Positions 57,201 through 64,000 of a DNA stretch of 64,000 bases are shown here, piece by piece. The notes under the pieces were generated by a model. That model made no database searches and was not told the origin of the DNA. It saw only the letters and a list, made by a program, of their open reading frames with translations. Each line of letters begins with the position of its first letter. Position 1 is the stretch's first letter. Made by a program: the position numbers and the translations under genes. This DNA comes from Symbiodinium natans (lineage: Eukaryota > Sar > Dinophyceae > Suessiales > Symbiodiniaceae), in assembly GCA_905221605.1 (NCBI GenBank), contig CAJNDS010002481.1, forward strand, positions 235,211-299,210. Reading direction: 5' to 3'.

Positions 57201-60200
57201 CCCCCTGAAACCCCTGGCACCTCCCTGCAACGCCCCCGCGGCCCCAAAACCGGCCCTGTTGCCCCTCCCCCCCCCGAAAACCCTCCCGCTTCCTGACCAG
57301 AAACCCTCTTTCCTCCTTTTCTGTCCGTGGGCCAACCCGGCTGCCGAGGCGGCGAGCGTTCACAAAGAGAAAAGGAGCTGTTTTGGGTATGGAACCCAGG
57401 GGTAGGGGAGTACTGGCTTAACCACTAAACCCCACAACATGCTTCTGACACCCTTGACAAAACGCTTTGTGACGAGTAGCCAGCCATCGCCTGCAGCTGC
57501 TTTCTTCGGCGCCACAACGGTGGCCCAAATTGCTAAGCTGTAGAAGCAGATCCTTGGCTTGATCATATAGACTTTTATCAAATATTCATAATATTTTTGA
57601 TTATGAAGGTTTGCTGGGGTTTTTGGGATTGAAGTTTATGGTTTTAGGTTGTAGGTGTACCTTGGCTTCTTCAACTTGGACGACCCCCATAAAATGCATG
57701 AGGTGGACATGATGATGAAGAATGAAGAAGAAGATGATGATGAAAATGAGATGTGAAAATATGTGATGAAAGAATGAAGATGGTGTGGTGTTGACCCTAG
57801 AGGCCGGAGGCCGAAACCCCTCAACCAACCTTTTCCTACTTTTTTTGGGGGCATCTTGTGGACTTCGCATATAAGAAATGCAAAGGACACTTCACCCTAG
57901 TAAGCTCCAAGCACGCAAAAACCACGAAAGCAAGAACTTGCCTCTGGGTTCAGGAATGAATTCTGGCGCTCAAGGAACCCTTTCCACAGCAGGCCAAAGG
58001 AAACCCTGCAAACCCCAAAAACCCCCCAACCCCCCTAATCTCACATCCTCGACCTGCACGAGCATCATCCCGGCGAGGAGGAGGATTCCGACCAGGAACC
58101 TTCGGCACATGGGCTAAAGGTTTGTAGTTTAAGGGTTTAGGGCCGTTTAGGGGTTTAGGGTTGGAGTTTAGGGTCTAGGAGTCGGGGAAGTTCTCCAAAA
58201 TAGGGCTCCTTGTTGGGCCCCCTATAGCACGGCACTGTTTCGATGCGGACCCCCCAAAAAGAACCCTATTTTAGAGAACTGCCCATTAGAGATGTTGAGA
58301 GGTAAGGGCTCAGGGTAACTCCTTCGTTTTGTCAAGGCGGAACGGCTGCCTCGCGAACGGCTGGCAGTTTCTTCGCTTCCGTCCTTGCCTTATAAACCCT
58401 AAGTCCTCAACCCGAAACCATCCCATAAAATCGAAAGCTGCGCACCAACAAACGGCAACACCCCTTGAGGAAATGGGCTCTAAATTATTCCAATAACAAG
58501 AGGGATCCCAATGTGATGAAAGAACGCCCCTGAGCAAGGGGAAGTGGAATAACCCTAAACCCTGATCTGCCGCAAAAGGGGAGCTTCCTGGTCTCTGGTA
58601 ACTACTTGTTAACCCTACACTTAGGGGCTAGGTTGTCTAGGGTGCAGGGTTTAGTGTTTAGGGATCTTTTTGGGGGTTTATAACACTCAAAAAAGGGTGA
58701 AAAGAACGTTGCCACTTCAACAGCTAAGTAACCCACAAATCTCACAAACCCAAAACAATAAGCAGCACATGCTCCAGGCTCAGCAAAGAAACGGCGACTC
58801 GAGCTGCTTGGGGCTAGGGTTTAGGATGGTTTAGGGTTTGGGGCTTACAAGGATTTTAGGGTTTAGGGTTTAGGTGGTTTCTGAATTTCGTCTCTTGGAG
58901 GCGGGTGGGGGCGGGGGAGGGGCTGCACAGCATTAAAGGCGCATCATTACACAACTAGGCTGCTTACGCATGCACAGCCCGGACTTACGGAAGTGTGCGG
59001 CCGATGGGCATGGGTGTGTGCTCTTCACTCTCGAAGCAGAAGATGCCATTGTGCTCAAGCATGCCGCTCTTGCCATTCGGGTGGGTGTAGCACATCATGG
59101 GCGACAGCGAGATCTTGCTGTAGATGGTGAAGGTGACCTGGACAGGCCCCCTGAACCGTTTTGCAAGTAGTTCCTGCCCCTGACAAACAACAACAATACA
59201 TCCAGAAAAACCGTGTAGATCAATTGCATCTTGCAATAGATTCGGCCATGTACTTGTGGCTTCATGCTAGGCGGAGGAGATTTGTCTGTAGTCTGCTAGA
59301 GGCCTGGCGCATTCGGGTTTCAAGCCCTACCGGTTTAAGGCAAGGGTTTAGGGTTGCTGGACCTGGATGAACTGGCCCATGGTGGAGATGAGCTTGCCGC
59401 TCTCGAAACGCCAACGTGTTGGCAAAAGGCGGCTCAGGAAATGGCAGATGAACCTGCTTGAGCTATGCAGGAGCCCTACCCAAAAAGCCTACATGCGTCT
59501 TGATGCAGAAAAACCGGTGTTCAGGGAACCGTCACAAGACTGAACAGCAACTACCTGCGAACATTCCGCAAGTCTACCTGTAGCCTGGCGGGTTCATCCC
59601 TCCCTTGCCCCACTTTTTGATGCCTCAAGGGGGTGTCCACCCTTTTGGGGGTCTCCAGAAAGGGCATTATACTTCAATTGGGGAAGAAAAGGGGTAGACA
59701 TCAATTTAGGCAAATATACGTAAGGTGTGTGCATACCCTGAACCAGGGACGTTAGTCAGCAGTCCTGAAGTGCCTTCTCGAGCCCTGCTTCAGCGACTGA
59801 AAAAGGTGACTTCTGTGACCCTGAAGCCCAAAACTCCATTAAGGTTTAGGGCTTATCTCAAACAAGTAAAAAAGACAAGTCTAAGTTGACCCTGCTTGCA
59901 AACTGGAACCCTGAAAAACCCTCAGCCCTAAGAAGATGAGGAGCAGCCACACTAGAGCGCATGGCAGCATGGCAGAAGTCATCATGTAGCCGGACACTGG
60001 TGAGCTCGAGACGCAATCGAACCCAACGGCCTGTGAGAGGCTTAGGTTTTAAGCCTTCGGGTTTAGGGCTCAGAGGCTTTGTAAAAAGGGTTTATAGGGG
60101 AACGAATCCGCGAACAACTCGGGAAGAAGAGAACAATAACACTTGACAAGCTGGAGTTTAGGCATCCGACTTTTTCTCGGAAACAATTTGCCAGAGAGCC

Positions 60201-63200
60201 CCCAAGATTGGCGATCAAGGAAACAAATCAAGAAGGCCAGACCCGCAGTCTCCACAGGCTGATGCGCGGATATTTTTGGTCGCAGTGATATAAAACCCTA
60301 AACCCTAAACTCCCCAATTAATTCCACGAAAGCTCTGTCGAAAAAAAGGAAAGAAAACAAGGAGCTGAGAACTGCATCTGGGAAGATGCAACCCCTAAAC
60401 CCGAAACCGGAAGACCCTCGCCCTCGCTTGAAGGGCGGCGAAGCCGGTCCTGCAAGTCGAGAGTGAAGACGCTCATGAGATCGAACATCCACTGAAGCCT
60501 TTCGCGGATTAGTGACTCGTGGATTGGGGGTGTCCGAAAGTCCGAAAGTAAGGGAACCCTTGTTGGGGCTCCTATCATAAGGATGTGATTCGAGGATTTA
60601 TTTTGGGGTACCTGTGTTTCGACGCACGGTTGATTTCATGAGTCTTCGTGCTCCTCCAAAATTCGGATATTTATAGGTGTCTCAAGGTGTGACAGGGAGA
60701 GAGCGGTTTACCCATCATAATACTGGTGTCTTCCTCATGATCCTAATAACATTAGATAACCAAGCGAGCAAAGTGGAAAACAAAACTGTCCGGATAACAT
60801 GGAAATGCTGCCAAAGACCCCCTTAATGCAACCCCGAAAGGCCCCTCACAATAGGCAAATCTGCAAACTAGTGCACGAGTTTAGCGTGCTTTTTGGGCTC
60901 TTTTCCCGTGCCCGCAGAGTTGGACCGTTGACCATCCATGAGAAGACACCAAAACACTATTCTCAGGCGATGCCCCAGACCTTCCTCACCATTCATATGC
61001 TTAATTCGTCGGGTTTTGAAGGCTTCGTCTAGTTCTGGGCTTGCAAAGAGGATCACACACGAGTAGAAAGCGCGGGCACTTCTCCTCCAGAACTAATCCT
61101 GGGTTGGTGACTTTACAGAGAAGCTAGACCCAGGAGCAACCTAGGAATAAAAGGGTACCGTTTTTTGGTTTAAAGTGGCTCTTACGGGAGCCGAAGCCCC
61201 AACAAAAAGGAAATCTGGGCCTACTCTCACTCTGGGTCCTAGGAAGGACCCTGGCCAAAGGATTCGATTATTTCCCTGCCGCAGCTGAGCAGCGAACCGC
61301 TTGAGGGTTCAGGGTTTATGGCATAGGGCTAAAGTAGAATCCAAAAAACATGTGAGCCCCAGGCTTGCTCACCTAGATGGTCCATCCCCATTCTCTCCTT
61401 CAAGCGGAAAAATCTGTCAGGGCTCCGATTCTGGGCATTTCCCAAAATAGGGGTACTCCGAATATGCCCCCCAAACATAGGATGACCCTTACCATAGGAA
61501 CGCAATATATAATAGTAACAAGGTCACAACGCCTTGAACCCTAAATCGCCTATCTCCCCTGTGGTTTCAGCCAAGCAGCTCAGACGGCCACGAGAACGAT
61601 ATGTAGCCCACGATTCCAACATTCCTGGAACCAAGGGACACAAGAACCTTTTTTGGGGGGATACAAATGGGTGTGGGCTGTAATTTGGGTCTGGCCATGC
61701 GGGTGAAACTGTAGGAGGAAACTTGCAACACTGCGATGCCACATGATGGGACAATCAGAGCTTTATTAGCATCTCAAGACCCCTCCCAAAACCCAACTGA
61801 AGCTTTTTTGGTTTTTTGCCACATACGGTTGTTTTGCTTAGTGTGGTGCCTACGTAGGCTCAAAGCTTCGGAGAGCTTGTTGAATTCTTCTCTCAGCCTA
61901 CGGCAAAGGAATTTGTTCCACCTAAATGAAGGGGGCTGAGAATGGCTGAGAGAGCTGAAAGCCCTCCGGGCCCTCTCAAAAGGAATTTGTCCCACCTATA
62001 TGAAGGGCTGCGAGAACTCTAAAAAACAACTGTGCCCTAAGGCATATATAAGAAGCATCGAACCCGAAACACCTAAGTAAAAGCCCTAAACCCTGCTACG
62101 TACACGGAGTACATGCATCCTTCGGGAGAGGACACAGTGGAACAGAAAAGCTCTCACCGCATGTCGGCTCAGGGCGTCCATTTGTGATAATCAGTGTTCA
62201 CCACAGGGCATAGGGCTAGGCAGACTAGCCACCGCAAAATGGCACTTCGGGACAACAAACGATTTGGAAAGCAACGCTAGTAGACACGGAAGGACAAGCG
62301 ATTACAACGATTCAGGGCTTTAGGTTGCAGCTTTACAGGGAACCAGCTTCTTGGAGGAAAAAGCCCTTAAAAAACTATGCCGGCGTAGACCCCAAACAGT
62401 GAGGAGGGCCAGAAGCATCGAAACGCAACGGAATTTGCGCGAAACCACAGCGGGAGCGTCGAAACGAAGGCCCCGCCTCACCGCGCGCGCCGTTGCGGCA
62501 CGCAACCTAAGGCCGGAATGCGCGCGAAACCACAGCGGGAGCATCGAAACGCAACGGAATTCGCGCGGAACCACAGCGGGAGCGTCGAAACGAAGGCCCC
62601 GCCCTGTATCTAAGTGGCCCCCCCCAGAAGAAGCCAGAAGAGGCCGGAATTCGCGCGAAATCACAGCGTGAGCGTCGAAACGCAACGGAATTCGCGCGAA
62701 ACCACAGCGGGAGCGTCGAAACGAAGGCCCCGCCCCACCGCCGCGCGCGCCGTTGCGGCACGTAACCAATTCCTTTACCCTCAACGTAAGAACCCCATGT
62801 TGCAAGCACTGTTTGGGGAATAAAAATATCCTCCTTATAATAACACCCTCTATAAGCTCGAAAGCTCTCTGAGCCCGAGGCTGCACCATGCTAATGGTCA
62901 TGGCCAGCGCGCAGGAGGTTGCCAGCATCGTGGTGGCTTTGGCAGTCTGCCTGGCTTTGGGAATCATCTGCCCGAAGCCCGAAACCCTAAACCCTAAACC
63001 CGCTTTGGGCCTGGCTTTTCTTTTGGGGGTGCAAGAGGTTGCTGGACTGCACATGAAGCCAGTCTACTGATGGCCTACATTCCGGCCAAGGGCCAGACCC
63101 TAAACCCTAAACCCCAAACCCTAAAAGCTAACCCCTAAAGCCTGCAACTTCGAAACCCCAAACCAACCCTGAACCCTAAACCCCTTTTTTAATACTGGGC

Positions 63201-64000
63201 TCCGGACAATCTAAACCCTAAATCCTAAACCCTAAGCCAACCGAGCTGCCTCATATTCATCATGTAGTAGAGCGTGGGGACGGCTGCCATGCCGAAGAGG
63301 GCAGCAAAAATCCATCCCACCAAGCTGAATGGCCTTAGCCGACTCCTAACCCAGCTGTTTTTGCCCGTGCTGTTGGTGTTGTATATACTCTTGCTAGGCT
63401 ACATGGGGGGCTTATGCCATTTCAGAAAAACATGTACTCAGCACACTCCGGGAGGCGTGCATTCCGCGCAGCCGTCGGTGTCCCAGGACTTGCCATCTGG
63501 GCAGTGAGTGCATGGTACCCCGATAAGTTCATCGGCACACGTGCCTGGCAAACCACCTGGACAAGTCTCACCGGGAAGACACTTGTACACACTGAAAGGG
63601 GAAGTCGCCTCACTGAAATATCCGCTCACGATTTCGGCGGTGCGACTGCCATTGCATATTAGCCCCTCTCCACAGCCGATGCACGTGCCCTCTTCATAGC
63701 GAGAGGTGCCAGGGCACACTATGCATTGCCCCTGGTACAAATGGCCCTGGCACTGACATGCGTCCTCCGTAATGGCGGCAGAGAACCCAGTAGTGCGCCC
63801 TGGCGGACATTCCTCACACTCTGCCAGGCCTTTCTGTGGCCCATATCGACCCAAGGGGCACGTGTCACAAGCTGTGGAGGAAGTGTCGTTTGCATAGAAC
63901 CCTGGGGTGCACGACTCGCAGCTATCTGCGCCGAGGACATTGCTGTAGCTTCCGGCGCTGCATGGGCGGCAGCTTGCCATGCTGCTGTCATTGGCGTACG
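45174..64000 (-). CDS. Multi-exon GCC-repeat polytopic membrane protein gene (5' partial; overall span)
   Basis: I infer one gene read leftwards from beyond the right edge. Exon candidates in order: 64000-63447, 63398-63242, 62967-62887, 61413-61374 (weak), 60491-60450, 59179-58989, 58113-58054, 57537-57431, 54715-54599, 52026-51984, 51875-51782, 50361-50279, 48842-48773, ~47833-47757, 47496-47446, 46443-46352, 46163-45999, 45807-45593, ~45230-45174. Their content follows a plausible protein order: Cys-rich ectodomain, membrane helices, a PMMCYTHPNG/CFESEEH loop, more helices, then a charged tail with coiled coil ending in TAA. Several splice sites are textbook (GTAAGT, GTATGT, GTGAGA). Phases do not join at every junction, so exons are missing or some borders are wrong. 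Introns are packed with telomere words. Confidence 0.5.
45593..45807 (-). CDS. Tail exon with coiled coil
   Basis: After GTCGGCAG the frame reads a Ser/Gly/Pro-rich part (GAGPSTDGFSADGREVG) and then a charged helix (YSVERLKEEHHQRRL, VLKEQRRAERADR). A GTGAAG donor follows ADR; unspliced it would stop at 45575. Confidence 0.6.
45999..46163 (-). CDS. Candidate tail exon
   Basis: Between TTGTATAG and a GTGAGA donor, 165 nt. Reads VWDLHVTEKDVVYLLGIEGP, RLSSARFHPTELSRFF and DPGSQAFLPRARKTLRLLG. No domain recognised. Confidence 0.55.
46352..46443 (-). CDS. Candidate tail exon
   Basis: Between GGTCAG and GTCAAC. Reads VPCEEIVKKGFVHSRLSYFF and LKLDLSPTGK. The composition is clearly protein-like and the alternative frames contain stops. 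Confidence 0.5.
47446..47496 (-). CDS. Exon with textbook splice sites
   Basis: 51 nt between a pyrimidine-rich TTTTCTTGCAG and GTATGTATGT, exactly 17 codons: QMVNASSGVEQARPQQK. The frame with a basic reading (RFKWRRTGEAST) is equally open, so the phase is uncertain, but the exon borders are among the best in the window. Confidence 0.6.
47548..47602. repeat. Foldback hairpin (55 bp) within an intron
   Basis: TGCCCTTTTTGG (47548-47559) pairs exactly with CCAAAAAGGGCA (47591-47602); inner TGTTGG/CCAACA-like bases extend it imperfectly. Confidence 0.8.
47757..47833 (-). CDS. Candidate tail exon
   Basis: Ends at GAG/GTTGGG, reads NLSVYDLRMMAQIITAVGTE. The left-hand telomere words begin about 10 nt after the donor. 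The acceptor is uncertain (CCCAAG or GAAG). Confidence 0.4.
48211..48259. repeat. (CCCTAAA)7 interstitial telomere run
   Basis: Second longest perfect run in the window, in the opposite orientation to the 42.56-kb run. A TATATATATATATATG stretch and further telomere words follow at 48364-48410. Confidence 0.9.
48773..48842 (-). CDS. Candidate tail exon
   Basis: Between GGCGACAG and GTCCGCC. Reads ESGEKNFAKLLEKLCRDR then TAWKE, a charged helix. No family recognised. Confidence 0.45.
49439..49464. repeat. Perfect hairpin next to the inverted-repeat element
   Basis: TTTGGGGTGGC (49439-49449), loop GCCG, then the complementary GCCACCCCAAA (49454-49464). Confidence 0.8.
49480..49667. mobile_element. 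MITE-like element with perfect 22-bp terminal inverted repeats (188 bp)
   Basis: Left end CGCGCATCATGAGCATCAGC plus GG (49480-49501) is exactly complementary to 49646-49667. No transposase. No target duplication is evident. A third partial copy of the terminal word (GAGCATGAGCAGCATCAGCGG) lies at about 49733-49753. The flanking minus-strand stretch 49219-49473 is open and hydrophobic (SMMLSGVVFGILVGARVV) and could belong to a related element or an exon. Confidence 0.65.
50279..50361 (-). CDS. Candidate tail exon
   Basis: Between TTTGGACTCAG and GTGTGAAC. Reads TVQRELLGSYDAYTTRSLVS and VWGLGGL. No domain recognised; supported by open frame, splice sites and order. Confidence 0.4.
50430..50476. 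repeat. Foldback hairpin (47 bp) within an intron
   Basis: GGGGTACC (50430-50437) pairs with GGTACCCC (50469-50476), and ATAAC (50455-50459) with GTTAT (50464-50468). Followed by CAACAAGGGTGCCC, the complement of a word also near the 60.5-kb and 58.2-kb hairpins. Confidence 0.7.
51782..51875 (-). CDS. Exon: last membrane segment and start of cytosolic tail
   Basis: After CCCCCTCAG the frame reads AEAACNQVMVFAMLCVTASA and LIRRLFQKNAG, ending at GTTGGC. The hydrophobic core followed by a basic stretch suggests a helix facing the cytosol at its C-terminal side. Phase with the preceding exon is unresolved. Confidence 0.5.
51984..52026 (-). CDS. Exon: membrane helix
   Basis: 43 nt between CCCGCAG and GTCTAG, encoding LTNAVIGIIFFLNA after one split base. 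Hydrophobic, with a N-A motif resembling the LLN.LDA membrane segment expected after the previous exon. Confidence 0.5.
52845..53520. repeat. CT/CTTC/CTT microsatellite cluster with repeated units
   Basis: Runs of (CT)n, (CCTT)n and (CTT)n at about 52850-52902, 53005-53028, 53138-53184, 53205-53232 and 53484-53520, each followed by a GCGC-containing word. Between them are diverged blocks sharing GTCGGTGTGTG and CTTCC(T/G)GCGC. Frames through this region are artefacts. Confidence 0.8.
54599..54715 (-). CDS. Exon: loop plus membrane helix
   Basis: Ends at a textbook GTATGT donor. Reads FLNFNPVDSATCDNN, VLRSRPNITP and WKMLLIVSVMLGYM. The acceptor is taken as TTCGTAG just after a telomere-like TTTAGGG; an alternative acceptor (TTGTCAG at about 54771) would add another hydrophobic stretch (SVVAMVIVLF). 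Confidence 0.55.
56504..56608. repeat. Alternating purine-pyrimidine tract (TG/CG-rich)
   Basis: About 100 bases of TGTGCGTGTGCG, GTGGGCGTGGGC, (TCTCTG)n, then GCGCGTGCGTGCGTGCGAGC and TGCGCGCGC. Such DNA can adopt the Z form. It lies in an intron. Confidence 0.8.
57092..57360. repeat. Dispersed repeat copy 2 (GCCTCGGC ... GCCGAGGC ends)
   Basis: Shares its first ~53 and last ~60 bases with 21467-21760 but has a different, still C-rich middle. Sits in an intron of the minus-strand gene. Both copies keep a plus... minus-independent open stretch (RLGFLPRSVWNKQTR on plus), which may mean a coding origin. Confidence 0.75.
57431..57537 (-). CDS. Exon: membrane-proximal segment
   Basis: 107 nt between CTTCTACAG and GTTTAG. 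Reads LAIWATVVAPKKAAAGDG then WLLVTKRFVKGVRSMLWG. The basic KRF.KGVR and the W-G that follow resemble the juxtamembrane RFRFLF...WWG region of related proteins, as I remember them. The donor merges into a TTTAG word. Confidence 0.5.
58054..58113 (-). CDS. Exon: membrane helix
   Basis: 60 nt, exactly 20 codons, between CTTTAG and GTCGAG: PMCRRFLVGILLLAGMMLVQ. Strongly hydrophobic with a positive N-terminal flank. A GTGAGA donor nine bases further on is an alternative end. Confidence 0.55.
58189..58280. repeat. Foldback hairpin (92 bp) within an intron
   Basis: Arms 58189-58208 (AGTTCTCCAAAATAGGGCTC) and 58261-58280 are complementary at 18 of 20 positions. The loop contains CTTGTTGGGCCCCC. Confidence 0.8.
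58989..59179 (-). CDS. Exon: extracellular loop with PMMCYTHPNG and CFESEEH
   Basis: Best-supported internal exon: acceptor TTGTTTGTCAG, donor GTAAGT, 191 nt, no stop. Reads GQELLAKRFRGPVQVTFTIY, SKISLSPMMCYTHPNGKSG and MLEHNGIFCFESEEHTPM. The paired Cys and the P.MCY.HPNG...CF.S.EH pattern recur, as far as I recall, in dinoflagellate GCC-repeat membrane proteins. Telomere words lie on both sides (58855-58875 and about 59345-59355). Confidence 0.7.
60450..60491 (-). CDS. Exon: short hydrophobic/aromatic segment
   Basis: 42 nt between GGCTTCAG and a non-canonical GACCGG donor, encoding WMFDLMSVFTLDLQ, a string typical of the segment between membrane helices in this protein class. GA donors are known in dinoflagellates. 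The exon may extend to the right. Confidence 0.45.
61374..61413 (-). CDS. Possible mini-exon
   Basis: About 40 nt between CTGACAG and a strong GTGAGC donor; one frame reads IFPLEGENGDGPS. Included because of the splice sites and position; coding content is too short to be convincing. Confidence 0.25.
62395..62766. repeat. GC-rich higher-order minisatellite inside an intron
   Basis: Three ~100-125 bp blocks made of two alternating subunits: AATTCGCGCGAAACCACAGC then GGGAGCGTCGAAACG, followed by either CAACGG or AAGGCCCCGCC. Blocks start near 62405, 62512 and 62643. Long frames on both strands through it follow the repeat and are not considered genes. Confidence 0.85.
62887..62967 (-). CDS. 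Exon: second membrane helix
   Basis: 81 nt, 27 codons, bounded by GGGCAG and GTGCAG. Encodes MIPKARQTAKATTM and LATSCALAMTISM, a short amphipathic-to-hydrophobic segment. The intron to its right contains telomere words directly before the acceptor. Join phase with the previous exon is not resolved. Confidence 0.45.
63242..63398 (-). CDS. Exon: first membrane helix
   Basis: After an ATGTAG acceptor the frame reads about SKSIYNTNSTGKNSWVRSRL then LVGWIFAALFGMAAVPTLYY, a clear hydrophobic helix, and MMNMRQL. It joins in phase to the ectodomain exon across a 48-nt intron. Probable end at a GTTGGC donor; beyond it the frame runs into a telomere word and stops. Confidence 0.6.
63447..64000 (-). 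CDS. Exon: GCC2/GCC3-like Cys-rich ectodomain (5' partial)
   Basis: Open to the right edge; the reading continues upstream of the first Met (63980) as YANDSS, itself a repeat of the downstream YANDTSS. Repeated C-x2-C-x(n)-G-x-Y units (CRPCSAGSYS, CESCTPGFYAND, CDTCPLGRYGP, CEECPPGRTTG, CTHCPDGKSW) are typical of GCC2/GCC3 or ephrin-receptor-like domains, extracellular and disulphide-bonded. Unspliced, the frame stops at 63438-63440; a GT donor at 63446 allows splicing to the membrane exon 48 nt further on. Ligand unknown. Confidence 0.8.

Larger units (their letters stand above)
12824..63240. repeat. Domain of dispersed interstitial telomere words (TTTAGGG/CCCTAAA)
   Basis: Hundreds of one-to-four-unit tracts of TTTAGGG or its complement, perfect and degenerate (TTTAGGA, TTCAGGG, TTTCGGG), in both orientations. 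They are absent inside the retrotransposon (21783-31697), sparse in 33.4-41.9 kb and dense in 12.8-21.8, 31.7-33.3 and 42-63.2 kb. TTTAGGG is the Arabidopsis-type telomere unit reported in dinoflagellates. The alternating orientation, the unique sequence between tracts and the exons embedded among them show these are interstitial, not a chromosome end. Confidence 0.9.

Noticed and set aside
62320-63054. 244-codon minus-strand protein
   Set aside because: Its first part covers a true exon candidate but most of it reads through telomere words and the GC minisatellite; only 62887-62967 is kept.
12824-63240. Chromosome end or subtelomere
   Set aside because: Tracts are short, in both orientations and interleaved with exons and a retrotransposon; no terminal array.
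63274-63507. Plus-strand frame with a membrane-like LPVLLVLYILLLGYMGG segment
   Set aside because: It overlaps the minus-strand exons, spans their intron, and the minus strand has the better coding and splice evidence.

Overview
The window looks like nuclear DNA of a dinoflagellate, most likely a core or Symbiodiniaceae-like lineage; the species cannot be fixed from sequence alone. The clues are plant-type telomere words (TTTAGGG/CCCTAAA) scattered through about 50 kb in both orientations, a Ty1/copia element of dinoflagellate style, very long TTG microsatellites, very small exons with some non-GT splice donors, and a GCC-repeat polytopic membrane-protein gene. There is no bacterial-style operon structure and no tRNA or rRNA gene that I can support.

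Layout. 1-12.6 kb is repeat-rich and almost free of telomere words. It holds the 3' part of a zinc-finger/ubiquitin-protease-like gene (1-1433), two giant TTG tracts, four copies of a hairpin repeat (4.5-4.7 kb), a decayed minus-strand gene fragment (6.4-7.3 kb) and a 1.8 kb minisatellite that switches orientation twice (10.1-11.9 kb). 12.6-21.8 kb is telomere-word-rich and contains a few short exon candidates, foldback hairpins, a 21-bp minisatellite and a relic copia RNase H. 21,783-31,697 is a complete 9.9-kb copia-like retrotransposon with matching 229-bp LTRs and a CCCTA target duplication, i.e. it inserted into a telomere-like word. 31.7-45.1 kb is mostly non-coding, with an 861-bp tandem duplication (39.3-41.0 kb) and the longest telomere-repeat run (42.56-42.70 kb). 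45.17-64.0 kb appears to be one minus-strand gene made of many short exons, entering from the right edge: GCC-type Cys-rich ectodomain, then several membrane segments, then a cytosolic tail. Its introns are filled with telomere words, hairpins and minisatellites.

The most interesting system is the retrotransposon. Beyond gag, protease, integrase, RT and RNase H it carries a cytosine-5 methyltransferase-like segment (HLFSG ... GGPPC) between protease and integrase, a 2-oxoglutarate/Fe(II) dioxygenase-like segment (HRD ... H ... R) between integrase and RT, a tandemly duplicated retropepsin fold, a copia-style half-tRNA primer site, a spliced-leader-like word in the LTR and a membrane-spanning C-terminal module. 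Reading it through needs seven frame changes although its LTRs differ at only two positions, so either assembly indels or very recent decay must be separated experimentally.
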